DNA from: an uncultured Clostridia bacterium
GTDB lineage: Bacteria > Bacillota > Clostridia > Oscillospirales > Ruminococcaceae
Length of the DNA stretch: 64,000 bases
Assembly: GCA_947589185.1 (NCBI GenBank)
Contig: CANQCK010000001.1
Location: 124,001-188,000, forward strand
Direction of reading: 5' to 3'
Under the pieces are notes generated by a model, which was not told the origin of the DNA, ran no database searches, and saw only the letters and a list, made by a program, of their open reading frames with translations. Below are positions 17,244 to 24,074 of the stretch, one piece after another. Position numbers and translations under genes: made by a program. Positions within the stretch are counted from its first letter, which is position 1. Every line of letters begins with the position of its first letter.

Positions 17244-17272
17244 ATTTTATCACATTGTTATTACAATGTCAA
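17244..17272 (-). promoter_or_regulatory. Toxin-antitoxin promoter with embedded palindromic operator
   Basis: Minus strand: perfect -35 TTGACA (17267-17272), 17-base spacer, -10 TAAAAT (17244-17249) with TGA before it. An 18-base inverted repeat, ACATTGT-N4-ACAATGT at 17252-17269, fills the spacer and overlaps the -35. This is the expected layout for autorepression by a ribbon-helix-helix antitoxin. A related half-site lies just upstream (ATTGTAATGAT, around 17289). Confidence 0.85.
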
Positions 17273-17313
17273 TAATTTGTTTTATATTATCATTACAATT
17301 TAATAATATAAAT

Positions 17314-17345
17314 ACCGCCGTTATATTTTTCTCTTAAACGGCGGT
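17314..17345 (-). terminator. Terminator of the DUF624 membrane-protein gene
   Basis: Perfect 9-bp stem AACCGCCGT class (arms 17314-17322 and 17337-17345) followed on the minus strand by ATTTATATT. It separates the DUF624 gene from the toxin-antitoxin promoter. Confidence 0.7.
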
Positions 17346-17364
17346 TTAATTTTTTATAAACAGA

Positions 17365-18255
17365 CTACTTTATATTTCGTCTTCTTTGTTTTTTTATTGG
17401 AGTTTCCGTACCGCCCTTGTCCTCAAAGACAGTCTCACCATCGTCTTTTAGGTAATCAAATTCGGGACTTTCCTCTCCTCTTGCCTTGTAGTAAGGCTGA
17501 ATTACATATTTTCTTATAAACGGATAACAGTTAAAGCATATCAAAAAGCATCCGAAGCTAATAGGCAAAAACGGAATAACAAATACCGAATACGGATAGA
17601 AAAATAATATAAGAAACACTATAATTGCAATGATAATTATATTAAATAAGCATCTCTTAACGCTTATTCCGACTAGCAGAAACGAGTTTTTAATTATCTG
17701 TATCATTGATAAATTGGTTGAAACTATTAGCTGATAAATGTAAAAGTGCATCATTATGAACATCAGCATACAGCTAAGACATATGATAAACGGAAGATAC
17801 ATAATTGAATTCTGCTGAGCCCATGTACTGTAAGAAATAACTGAAACCACAAATCCTGCTGCAAAAATAATATCTATAATTCCCATTATAAATGATTGTC
17901 TATAGCATTTTTTGAATGTGTCAAAGAAATCAGCAAACACAAACGCATTTCTCTCCTGAGAGTAATTTCTAATTACCTTTGTAAATCCCGCAGTAGCCGG
18001 TCCAATCGTTAAAATAAAAATAATACCCAATGCTGCGATTCCAACTGCCTTTATGTTTATACTTATATTGTTTTTAAACAAAATAGTCATTCCAAAAAGC
18101 AGCGGCAGATAAAATATAAAGTATATTAGATTTATCTCCATTAGTTTCCAGAAACGCCGACCGTAAATTTCAAAGAACTTAAAAAAATCTGTTTTTTCCT
18201 GCGGAGCTTTCGGAATACCCGGTCCTGCATTTTCATAGTTGCTGAAAAATCCCAT
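17365..18255 (-). CDS. YesL-like (DUF624) membrane protein
   Basis: Integral membrane protein of 296 residues with about five to six hydrophobic segments (LIYFIFYLPLLFGM, AVGIAALGIIFILT, SFIMGIIDIIFAAGFVV, and two more near 150-220). The segment IGPATAGFTKVIRNYSQERN followed by FFDTFKKCYRQS is the DUF624/YesL signature. The family often accompanies carbohydrate uptake genes but its function is unknown. A cytoplasmic tail rich in Lys/Arg and Glu follows. It lies 36 bases downstream of the spoIIM-like gene and probably shares its transcript. Confidence 0.75.
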   Translation of the reverse strand: MGFFSNYENAGPGIPKAPQEKTDFFKFFEIYGRRFWKLMEINLIYFIFYLPLLFGMTILFKNNISINIKAVGIAALGIIFILTIGPATAGFTKVIRNYSQERNAFVFADFFDTFKKCYRQSFIMGIIDIIFAAGFVVSVISYSTWAQQNSIMYLPFIICLSCMLMFIMMHFYIYQLIVSTNLSMIQIIKNSFLLVGISVKRCLFNIIIIAIIVFLILFFYPYSVFVIPFLPISFGCFLICFNCYPFIRKYVIQPYYKARGEESPEFDYLKDDGETVFEDKGGTETPIKKQRRRNIK

Positions 18256-18291
18256 TTTAAATCACCATGCCTTATACTTCCACTAACAAAG

Positions 18292-18885
18292 TTACTTTAA
18301 CATATTATACACCAAAGAACTGAGACAGTCAACTGCGGCAGACACAGCGGTTATAGCTTCTAAAACCAAAAATTTTACTGCGTAGAGCCTTACATACTCA
18401 TTTATGCTGGTACTTTCAGAACGCTTGTCTAAAAAAGCTTGTGAAAAAAAACGATTTGACATCTTCATAGATTCTCTTACAGCTATAAAAAGTGCATACG
18501 ACGATACCAATGCACAAGGCAAAATCAAAATAAAAGCTGTGAGAAATCCGTTTAATCCGTTTTTAGAATATATCTGTGCAATTGTTACTCCGAAACCTAA
18601 TCCCTTGTAAATAGGAACTAAAACTGCCGCAGGCTGAGCAATTGCACAAAATCCCATCAAAAATAAAACAATAATAAGCAATGACGAATTTAACAGCGAA
18701 CTGTATAGAATTTCAACATACCCGCCGTTTTCCCTCATTGAAAGATAATCGTTATTAACCAGGTTTAAATCGCTCAGAGTGCTTGTCTTTAAAAAAGAAA
18801 AAGCCAATGTTCCGATTAATACCCCGACAACCATAAGAAGCATTATTCTGAATATAACATTTGGCTTTGACGTCCTTTCAGTCAT
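18292..18885 (-). CDS. spoIIM: SpoIIM-like membrane protein
   Basis: A 197-residue protein with an N-terminal membrane anchor (IMLLMVVGVLIGTLAF), a short extracellular stretch, then three to four more segments, including LLIIVLFLMGFCAIAQPAAVLVPIYKGLG and FILILPCALVSSYALFIAV. The F-x-P-I-Y-K-G-x-G-F region and the P in the ILPCAL helix match the SpoIIM/DUF95 family. In Bacillus SpoIIM is part of the DMP peptidoglycan-remodelling complex for engulfment. SpoIID and SpoIIP are not in this window, so the sporulation role is inferred from family only. Confidence 0.65.
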   Translation of the reverse strand: MTERTSKPNVIFRIMLLMVVGVLIGTLAFSFLKTSTLSDLNLVNNDYLSMRENGGYVEILYSSLLNSSLLIIVLFLMGFCAIAQPAAVLVPIYKGLGFGVTIAQIYSKNGLNGFLTAFILILPCALVSSYALFIAVRESMKMSNRFFSQAFLDKRSESTSINEYVRLYAVKFLVLEAITAVSAAVDCLSSLVYNMLK

Positions 18886-18952
18886 ATGATCAACTCCCTG
18901 CTTTTTAACTTCGTTAGTTGATTATATGCTTTAGGACAAACATATATTACTC

Positions 18953-18993
18953 TAGAGGCAAGAAACCAGAAGCCAGAAGCAAGAGCATCAAAC
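18953..18993. repeat. Purine-rich dispersed repeat, copy 1
   Basis: The segment begins TAGAGGCAAGAAACCAGAAG and continues with a second CCAGAAGC unit. A near-identical 20-base core (one difference) recurs at 56348 in the hisZ-hisG gap. Both are noncoding. Downstream, 19000-19047 holds a GCAGG/CCTGC stem and a perfect 9-bp hairpin. Confidence 0.6.
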
Positions 18994-19023
18994 CGGCAGG
19001 AGTGACCCCTGCACGCAGTTCGC

Positions 19024-19047
19024 GTATAACATCTTAAAATGTTATAC
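19024..19047 (+). terminator. Perfect 9-bp hairpin in the proC-spoIIM gap
   Basis: GTATAACAT and ATGTTATAC (19024-19032, 19039-19047) with a 6-base loop, followed on the plus strand by TTTTGC. Both flanking genes are on the minus strand, where no T-run follows, so it is at best an inefficient terminator for proC; orientation is uncertain. Confidence 0.4.
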
Positions 19048-19069
19048 TTTTGCATCTTACCTATTGCCT

Positions 19070-19897
19070 TTATTTGGATAGCTCATAGGCTCTTTTTGTA
19101 CATGCCTCGCAGGCTTTCTTTACAGTACCCTCTAAATCGCCCTCTCTTAACTTTTCAAGACCGGCAATAGTAGTTCCGCCCTTTGATGAGACCATTTTTA
19201 TCAGTTCGTCAATGGAATTGCCGCTGTCAGTTATCATCTTTGCCGAACCAATAAGAGTCTTAGCAAAAAGCTTTAGAGCAACCGATTTCTCAATTCCAAC
19301 AGACTCGGCATAGTCTGCAAAAGCCTTAGCGTAAAGATATATAAATGCCGGTGACGAGCCATTAATTGCAATAATTTCTTTCATCTTGTCTTTATCAATA
19401 ACAGCAATCTCCCCGCATGAAGAGAATATACGGCATACCAGTTCAAATTCGTCGTCAGAAACAGGCTCTACCCTTGCCAAAGCAGATGCTCCCTCGCCCA
19501 GCAAAAGAGGTGTATTTGGCATTACCAAAACTACCTTAGCATCGTTGATAGTCTTTGACTTTATATATTCACCTGTAATTCCGGCACAGATAGAAATTAT
19601 CACGCTGTCACTTGTTATCTTATCTTTTATATCATCTAAAACTTCGTCTAATTGCTGGGGCTTTATGGCAAGAAAAATATATTTACATCTTTCTGCCAAT
19701 TCCTTTGATGATGTGCAAACTGAAACATTGAACTGTTCCAGCCTCTTTAGCTTCTTACTATCGGTGTCAAACGCAGAAAGCTGTATCCTGGAGGAGGTCG
19801 CATACATATCAATACTTTTGCAATGACCGCTTTCAGCAATGCCTTTCATTATTGCAAAACCCATATTTCCCGCACCGATAAAACCTACATTTATCAT
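19070..19897 (-). CDS. proC: Pyrroline-5-carboxylate reductase
   Basis: Last step of proline synthesis, reducing P5C with NAD(P)H. Seen: Rossmann motif FIGAGNMGFAIMKG at the N-terminus, IKPQQLDEVL, VMPNTP, and the C-terminal helical signature (GSSPAFIYLYAKAFADYAESVG, then SKGGTTIAGLEKL). The frame is open from a TTG at 19915, but the ATG at 19897 gives the canonical N-terminus (MINVGFIGAG) and 275 residues. AAAGG lies ten bases upstream. No proA or proB is nearby. Confidence 0.96.
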   Translation of the reverse strand: MINVGFIGAGNMGFAIMKGIAESGHCKSIDMYATSSRIQLSAFDTDSKKLKRLEQFNVSVCTSSKELAERCKYIFLAIKPQQLDEVLDDIKDKITSDSVIISICAGITGEYIKSKTINDAKVVLVMPNTPLLLGEGASALARVEPVSDDEFELVCRIFSSCGEIAVIDKDKMKEIIAINGSSPAFIYLYAKAFADYAESVGIEKSVALKLFAKTLIGSAKMITDSGNSIDELIKMVSSKGGTTIAGLEKLREGDLEGTVKKACEACTKRAYELSK

Positions 19898-19945
19898 TTT
19901 ATCAAGACCTTTCAAACTTTAATTTCAAATCAATACAAGTATTAA

Positions 19946-20554
19946 TCACGCAGATGCTTTTTTGAATATTCTTTTATATGCCTGTGAGATCATCGGCAGA
20001 ATAACTGATATCATAACAAGCTCAATAGGCAGCATTACGCACTCTTTAATCAGTCGTGGTGTAAACCAAATCCTAAATGCTGTCCATTCTGAAACTGACA
20101 TAAACGGGAAGTTTTTATTGGTATAGCAATAATAAAGCACCGCAGAATTAAGTACTAAATTACACAGCACCACAACTATTATTCGTGAAACTATACTTGA
20201 AATTATAATTGACTTTCCTGTTGTCCTTTTGTATAAGAATAGACCATAAATTAATGCAATTACTATTTTAACTGCAAGAAGCCCCAAATTGTAGTCCCTA
20301 GCCTTATAGCCGTCAAGAACATAACCTATGACGTCAACACCCACATTTGCAATCACGCAAACTACGGGACCGTAAAGCATTGCTATTGCCATTATACCAA
20401 GAAAGGCAAATGTAATCCGCAAGTCTGCTGTGATATTGATTGCCATATTTCTCAAAACTATAGATAATGCCATCAATACACCGCAAACAGTGAGAGTGCT
20501 TACCTTTTTCAGCTCTGAAGCTGAATCCTTAAATAAATTAAAAAAGCTTTCCAT
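19946..20554 (-). CDS. folT: Folate-specific ECF transporter S component
   Basis: Membrane substrate-binding subunit that docks on the shared EcfAAT module to import folate. The 202-residue chain has about six hydrophobic segments. Seen: VCGVLMALSIVLRN, the region ADLRITFAFLGIMAIAMLYGPV, and GVDVIGYVLDGYKARDYNLGL, all typical of folate-family S components. The ATG at 20554 follows GGAGG by seven bases; an upstream frame extension to 20617 overlaps the riboswitch and is rejected. The tetrahydrofolate riboswitch directly upstream supports the substrate assignment strongly. Confidence 0.9.
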   Translation of the reverse strand: MESFFNLFKDSASELKKVSTLTVCGVLMALSIVLRNMAINITADLRITFAFLGIMAIAMLYGPVVCVIANVGVDVIGYVLDGYKARDYNLGLLAVKIVIALIYGLFLYKRTTGKSIIISSIVSRIIVVVLCNLVLNSAVLYYCYTNKNFPFMSVSEWTAFRIWFTPRLIKECVMLPIELVMISVILPMISQAYKRIFKKASA

Positions 20555-20562
20555 AAACAAAC

Positions 20563-20595
20563 CTCCATTCAAAATATGCTTTGTGCATAATGGAG
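20563..20595 (-). promoter_or_regulatory. Shine-Dalgarno sequestering stem of folT
   Basis: Minus-strand RNA: CTCCATT (20595-20589) can pair perfectly with AATGGAG (20569-20563), which contains most of the folT ribosome site, and an inner ATGC/GCAT pair extends it. This is a plausible translational expression platform for the adjacent riboswitch. Confidence 0.65.
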
Positions 20596-20613
20596 CATGA
20601 AAAGCTTCGTTAT

Positions 20614-20719
20614 GCATTCAGCGGGATGCGGAAACCAAACCGCAAGCTTAAAGCTTTTCGTTCAAACAGCAACTCCCCGTCTGATTGACACTTTACGCCT
20701 GATTTCCTACTCTGTATGC
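20614..20719 (-). ncRNA. Tetrahydrofolate (THF) riboswitch
   Basis: Minus-strand leader of folT. It contains, in order, the conserved AGAGTAGG, GGCGTAAAGTGTC, GGGGAGTTG, CGAAAAGC...GCGGTTTGG and CCGCATCCCGCTG segments of the THF aptamer. P1 forms between GCATACAG (20719-20712) and CTGAATGC (20621-20614) with one A-A mismatch, and P2 between GGAAATC and GGTTTCC with one wobble. Known THF riboswitches control folT and folate-synthesis genes in Clostridia; binding of reduced folate should lower FolT synthesis (inference from class behaviour). Confidence 0.9.
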
Positions 20720-20760
20720 TTTTTTATTATTCTAATAGTATGCCTTTTTGAATAATTTGA

Positions 20761-20830
20761 GCCGGTTTCGGCTCTGCCGGAATTGACGCATTGATTTATA
20801 CGTCAAAGGCTCAAAAACGCATACGAAAAT
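20761..20830 (-). other. Stem-rich intergenic segment between pfkA and folT
   Basis: Downstream of the pfkA stop: TTTGACG/CGTCAA repeats and a perfect GAGCCG-N4-CGGCTC hairpin (about 20758-20773). A T-run does not follow on the minus strand, so it is not a classical terminator, although it is the only candidate between pfkA and the folT leader. Confidence 0.4.
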
Positions 20831-20831
20831 A

Positions 20832-21794
20832 TTAATATGCCGTGTCGTTGAGAATCTGATAGATCTTACTGTCAAAAGGCTTAGTCATAGTAAGAGCTTC
20901 CTGAATGTCAACGTCATAGACCTTGTTATCTCTCAAACCTATTACCCTGTTACCGATTCCCTTTTCTAAAAGCTCAACAGCATAATAACCCATTTCAGTT
21001 GCCACAATTCTGTCACGAAGCGTCGGAGAACCTCCCCTTTGTACATGACCTAAGATTGTAGCCCTAGACTCAATACCAGTTTTTTCCTCAATGTCCTTTG
21101 CAATCTGTTCAGAATTTCCGATTCCCTCTGAAACAATGATGATAGAGTGTGTTTTTCCCGAAGACCTATTAGCAAGTATTTTTTTAATGATCTCATCTAA
21201 GTCGTAGCCCTCTTCAAGAGTGATAGCACATTCAGCACCAACTGCCGCCGCAACATTAACTGCAATATAGCCTGCTCTTCTTCCCATAACCTCAACAACA
21301 GAGCATCTGTCGTGAGACTGAGTTGTATCTTTCAGCTTATCGACCATCTCCATTGCTGTGTTCATAGCAGTATCATATCCAATTGTGTATTCAGTACAAG
21401 CTATATCATTGTCTATAGTTCCCGGAAGACCTATACAGGGTATGCCATGTGCCGAAAGGTCAGCTGCTCCTCTAAACGAGCCGTCGCCGCCGATAACAAC
21501 TATTCCGTCAAGACCTAGCTTTTTACACGTTTCTGTCGCCTTTAACACACCTTCTTCAGTTTTAAATTCAGGACAGCGTGCCGTATATAATACTGTTCCG
21601 CCTCTTTGAATAATTCCCGAAACAGTTCTTGCGTTCATTTCAAAAATATCGCCGTTAATTAATCCGTTATATCCCCTGCGGATACCGTATACTTTAAGAC
21701 CTTTATTAAGAGCAGCTCTTGTTACCGCTCTTACAGCGGCATTCATTCCGGGAGCGTCTCCACCGCTCGTTAAAACTCCGATACTTTTTACCAT
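20832..21794 (-). CDS. pfkA: ATP-dependent 6-phosphofructokinase
   Basis: Commits fructose-6-phosphate to glycolysis using ATP. Seen: GVLTSGGDAPGMNAAVR, the nucleotide loop GGDGSFRGA with glycine pattern of ATP-type enzymes, and catalytic Asp in GTIDNDIACTEYTIGYDTA, then MGRRAGYIA. The ATG at 21794 with GGAGG ten bases upstream gives the normal 320 residues; the longer open frame to 21893 runs through the promoter. It is a single gene with its own promoter. pyk, another glycolytic gene, is 12 kb away and not linked. Confidence 0.97.
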   Translation of the reverse strand: MVKSIGVLTSGGDAPGMNAAVRAVTRAALNKGLKVYGIRRGYNGLINGDIFEMNARTVSGIIQRGGTVLYTARCPEFKTEEGVLKATETCKKLGLDGIVVIGGDGSFRGAADLSAHGIPCIGLPGTIDNDIACTEYTIGYDTAMNTAMEMVDKLKDTTQSHDRCSVVEVMGRRAGYIAVNVAAAVGAECAITLEEGYDLDEIIKKILANRSSGKTHSIIIVSEGIGNSEQIAKDIEEKTGIESRATILGHVQRGGSPTLRDRIVATEMGYYAVELLEKGIGNRVIGLRDNKVYDVDIQEALTMTKPFDSKIYQILNDTAY

Positions 21795-21843
21795 AATAAT
21801 TTTGCCTCCAATAAAATGTTGATAATGAAATGGTTCAGTAAAT

Positions 21844-21872
21844 ATACTAGCACAGCAAAACAGCTTAGTCAA
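21844..21872 (-). promoter_or_regulatory. pfkA promoter
   Basis: Minus strand: -35 TTGACT, 17-base spacer, -10 TAGTAT with TGC before it. It lies about 50 bases upstream of the ATG. Confidence 0.75.
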
Positions 21873-21920
21873 GGATATGGAACAATCATTCACATAAGTT
21901 TAATTTTTATTTTAAAATTC

Positions 21921-21952
21921 ATAAAAACAAGCGACTCCAAAAATTCGGAATC
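21921..21952 (-). terminator. Terminator of the PASTA pseudokinase gene
   Basis: Minus strand GATTCC-N8-GGAGTC stem (one wobble) followed by GCTTGTTTTTATG, located just after the stop at 21979. Confidence 0.65.
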
Positions 21953-21978
21953 ACCTGTAATTACCATTTAATCTCTAA

Positions 21979-23751
21979 CTATTGAGCAATAGTAACAGTC
22001 AATACGTCATCTGTTGTTGTGTCAAACTCCTGTCCGACAGGAACGCTTGTAGATATTACATTACCCGAAGGCACACTGTCGCTTTCTTCAAATGAAAAAA
22101 CGTATGTTATCCCGAGATTTGACAAAACCTCACCGTAACTGTCTTTGTTATATCCTGAAAAATCAGGAATAACCGGCTTGTCAGTATACGAGGAATCTGA
22201 ATATAACTCAGATGAAGTATCATCATAACTGCTTGATTCGCCGTTTCCGGTCGATATAGTTAGCTTTAAGGTATGCTTTAGTGAAGGATCATACTCAACA
22301 TCGGCAGGTATACTTTGCTTTATAATAATACCTGCATCATACTTCTTGCTTTTCTTTTCCTTGATTACAATGTTAAAATCGTTTTCTATTGATTCTCTGA
22401 CATTTTCATATTCAAGACCCTTCAAGTTAGGCATAACAGCACCTGTTCCATAGTCAACCTCACTTGAAGAATCAGAGCTTTCGTCTTTACTTTCATTAGA
22501 CGTTTTTTTCTCTGTAACAGTTACAGAAGTTATATTGCTAGATACAGTATTTGAAGTGTTTTGTTCACTGCCGCCGGTAAACATCTCTGCCAAGAAGAAT
22601 AATCCCACTCCGACAAGCAAAGCAAGTGCTACCGAACCAATAACGGTAGGAATAAGATTTTTCTTTTCAGTTCCTTCGTTATCATCGTCATTGTCATTAT
22701 CATAATCTTCGTTGTAATTATTGACTATCTGATCAGCAGTATCAACATGTATAGTTTGCGTAGCTCCTTTTTTATGCTCAACTACGTATTCAGGCTGTTC
22801 AAAGAGCCTTGTAACAAGCTCGGTAATCGTCTGAACTCTTGTTTCGTGATTTACTCTTAAAGCCTGCATAATTACTCTGGAAACATTCTGTGGAATATCT
22901 ATGCTCATCTGGCTTAAATCAATAATGTTATCAGCCTGTTTTCTCGATGCGGCATTGGGCGGTAAAACACCGGTAAGCATTCTGTAAAGCACAGCTGCAA
23001 TTGCATAAACATCAGTCCATGTACCCAGCCAGTCTAATGAATTATATTGTTCAGGTGCAGCATAACCCGGATAAAGCTCCGACGACAAATCGGAATTTTC
23101 TACCCTTGTTGCACTTATACTGAAACCTATCAGCTTTAATTCTCCCTTTGGAGTTACAAGAATATTGTCAGGACAGATTCCGCCGTGAATTATTCCCGAA
23201 TTGTGAATAAGACTAAGAGTTGTAAAAATAGGCGGAAAAATCTTTTTAATTTGTTCCCAACTAAGCCTGTCACCGTTACCCTGCAAAAATTTCTTGAGTG
23301 ATATTCCCTCAACATATTTTGAAATTGCATACATAGTATTATTCTCAGCAAACATATCTATTGCAGGAACAAGATGCGAAAGAGTTCTCATTCTGGATAA
23401 TGATTTATTAAGCTCTGCATACTCCGACATATAAGTCTTATACTTGTTTAGAGAATCGGTCTTTACCATGACTTTTGGACTTTGTTTTGTTCTTGAACAA
23501 AGCTTGTCAGGCATATATTCGTGTATAACGACCTTAGAAGAAGTCATTGTATCATAACCGATATATGACGCACCCTCTCCGTTATAAGACAAAACCTTTC
23601 CTACTATATATCTGTCATTATCAAGCATAGACTTCGGCGGTAAGTATGACTGAAGATACGGGGAATCTGCATTGTAGTTGCAATAGCTACAGGTTCCGTC
23701 ACCCTCCAGTTCATTCATACATCCCATACAGAGATTTTGAATATTTTCCAT
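21979..23751 (-). CDS. Zinc-ribbon PASTA protein with degenerate (pseudo)kinase domain
   Basis: Architecture in order: an N-terminal zinc ribbon (C8-x2-C11, C21-x2-C24), a kinase-like domain (about 45-320), an acidic linker, one membrane segment (366-390), then two extracellular PASTA repeats (about 440-515 and 520-590). The catalytic residues are gone: the VAIK lysine is H77 (VVIHEYMP), HRD is HGG (189-191, HGGICPDN) and DFG is GFS (209-211). The fold markers PEQY, WTDVYA and RMLTG remain. So it is probably a non-phosphorylating sensor or scaffold that binds cell-wall fragments (inference). The ATG at 23751 follows GGAGG. It is a single-gene unit. Confidence 0.85.
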   Translation of the reverse strand: MENIQNLCMGCMNELEGDGTCSYCNYNADSPYLQSYLPPKSMLDNDRYIVGKVLSYNGEGASYIGYDTMTSSKVVIHEYMPDKLCSRTKQSPKVMVKTDSLNKYKTYMSEYAELNKSLSRMRTLSHLVPAIDMFAENNTMYAISKYVEGISLKKFLQGNGDRLSWEQIKKIFPPIFTTLSLIHNSGIIHGGICPDNILVTPKGELKLIGFSISATRVENSDLSSELYPGYAAPEQYNSLDWLGTWTDVYAIAAVLYRMLTGVLPPNAASRKQADNIIDLSQMSIDIPQNVSRVIMQALRVNHETRVQTITELVTRLFEQPEYVVEHKKGATQTIHVDTADQIVNNYNEDYDNDNDDDNEGTEKKNLIPTVIGSVALALLVGVGLFFLAEMFTGGSEQNTSNTVSSNITSVTVTEKKTSNESKDESSDSSSEVDYGTGAVMPNLKGLEYENVRESIENDFNIVIKEKKSKKYDAGIIIKQSIPADVEYDPSLKHTLKLTISTGNGESSSYDDTSSELYSDSSYTDKPVIPDFSGYNKDSYGEVLSNLGITYVFSFEESDSVPSGNVISTSVPVGQEFDTTTDDVLTVTIAQ

Positions 23752-23786
23752 AAAAGCCTCCGTAAACATACTTTCTCGTGTAACCT

Positions 23787-23815
23787 ATGATAACAACATT
23801 ATTTCTCAAAGTCAA
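23787..23815 (-). promoter_or_regulatory. Promoter of the PASTA pseudokinase gene
   Basis: Minus strand: -35 TTGACT, 17-base spacer, -10 TATCAT with TGT before it. It lies about 36 bases upstream of the chosen ATG. Confidence 0.7.
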
Positions 23816-24012
23816 CAAGTTTAAACTAATTGTAGACATTATGAAACAATTTGTATCTATTCTGTAATAATTGAAAATATTTAATGATTTTAGTCGAATT
23901 GCTATAATATTGACTCAAAAATTATCACTTTTTTGTCTAAATATAATATAAAAAATGATTGCTTTATAGGTATTAGTATATGAATTAATATGCGGATTTT
24001 TTGCAAATTAAA

Positions 24013-24046
24013 CAAAAAATCTGCCCAGCTGTTTAACCGAGCAGAT
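24013..24046 (-). terminator. Terminator of the topoisomerase operon
   Basis: Minus strand ATCTGC (24046-24041) pairs with GCAGAT (24024-24019) around a structured loop with GTT/AAC, followed by a run of six T. It lies 30 bases after the parC stop. Confidence 0.75.
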
Positions 24047-24074
24047 ATAAAACTATTAAATTTTGTAACTTTTT

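Larger units (their letters stand above)
23752..24074. other. 323-base intergenic region upstream of the pseudokinase gene
   Basis: AT-rich. It holds the pseudokinase promoter (23787-23815) and the parC terminator (24013-24046). I found no open frame with a ribosome site and no RNA structure beyond the terminator between 23816 and 24012. Confidence 0.7.

Noticed and set aside
19386-19826. 146-residue plus-strand frame
   Set aside because: It lies wholly antisense to proC, has no ribosome site and has a Ser-rich composition typical of an antisense shadow.
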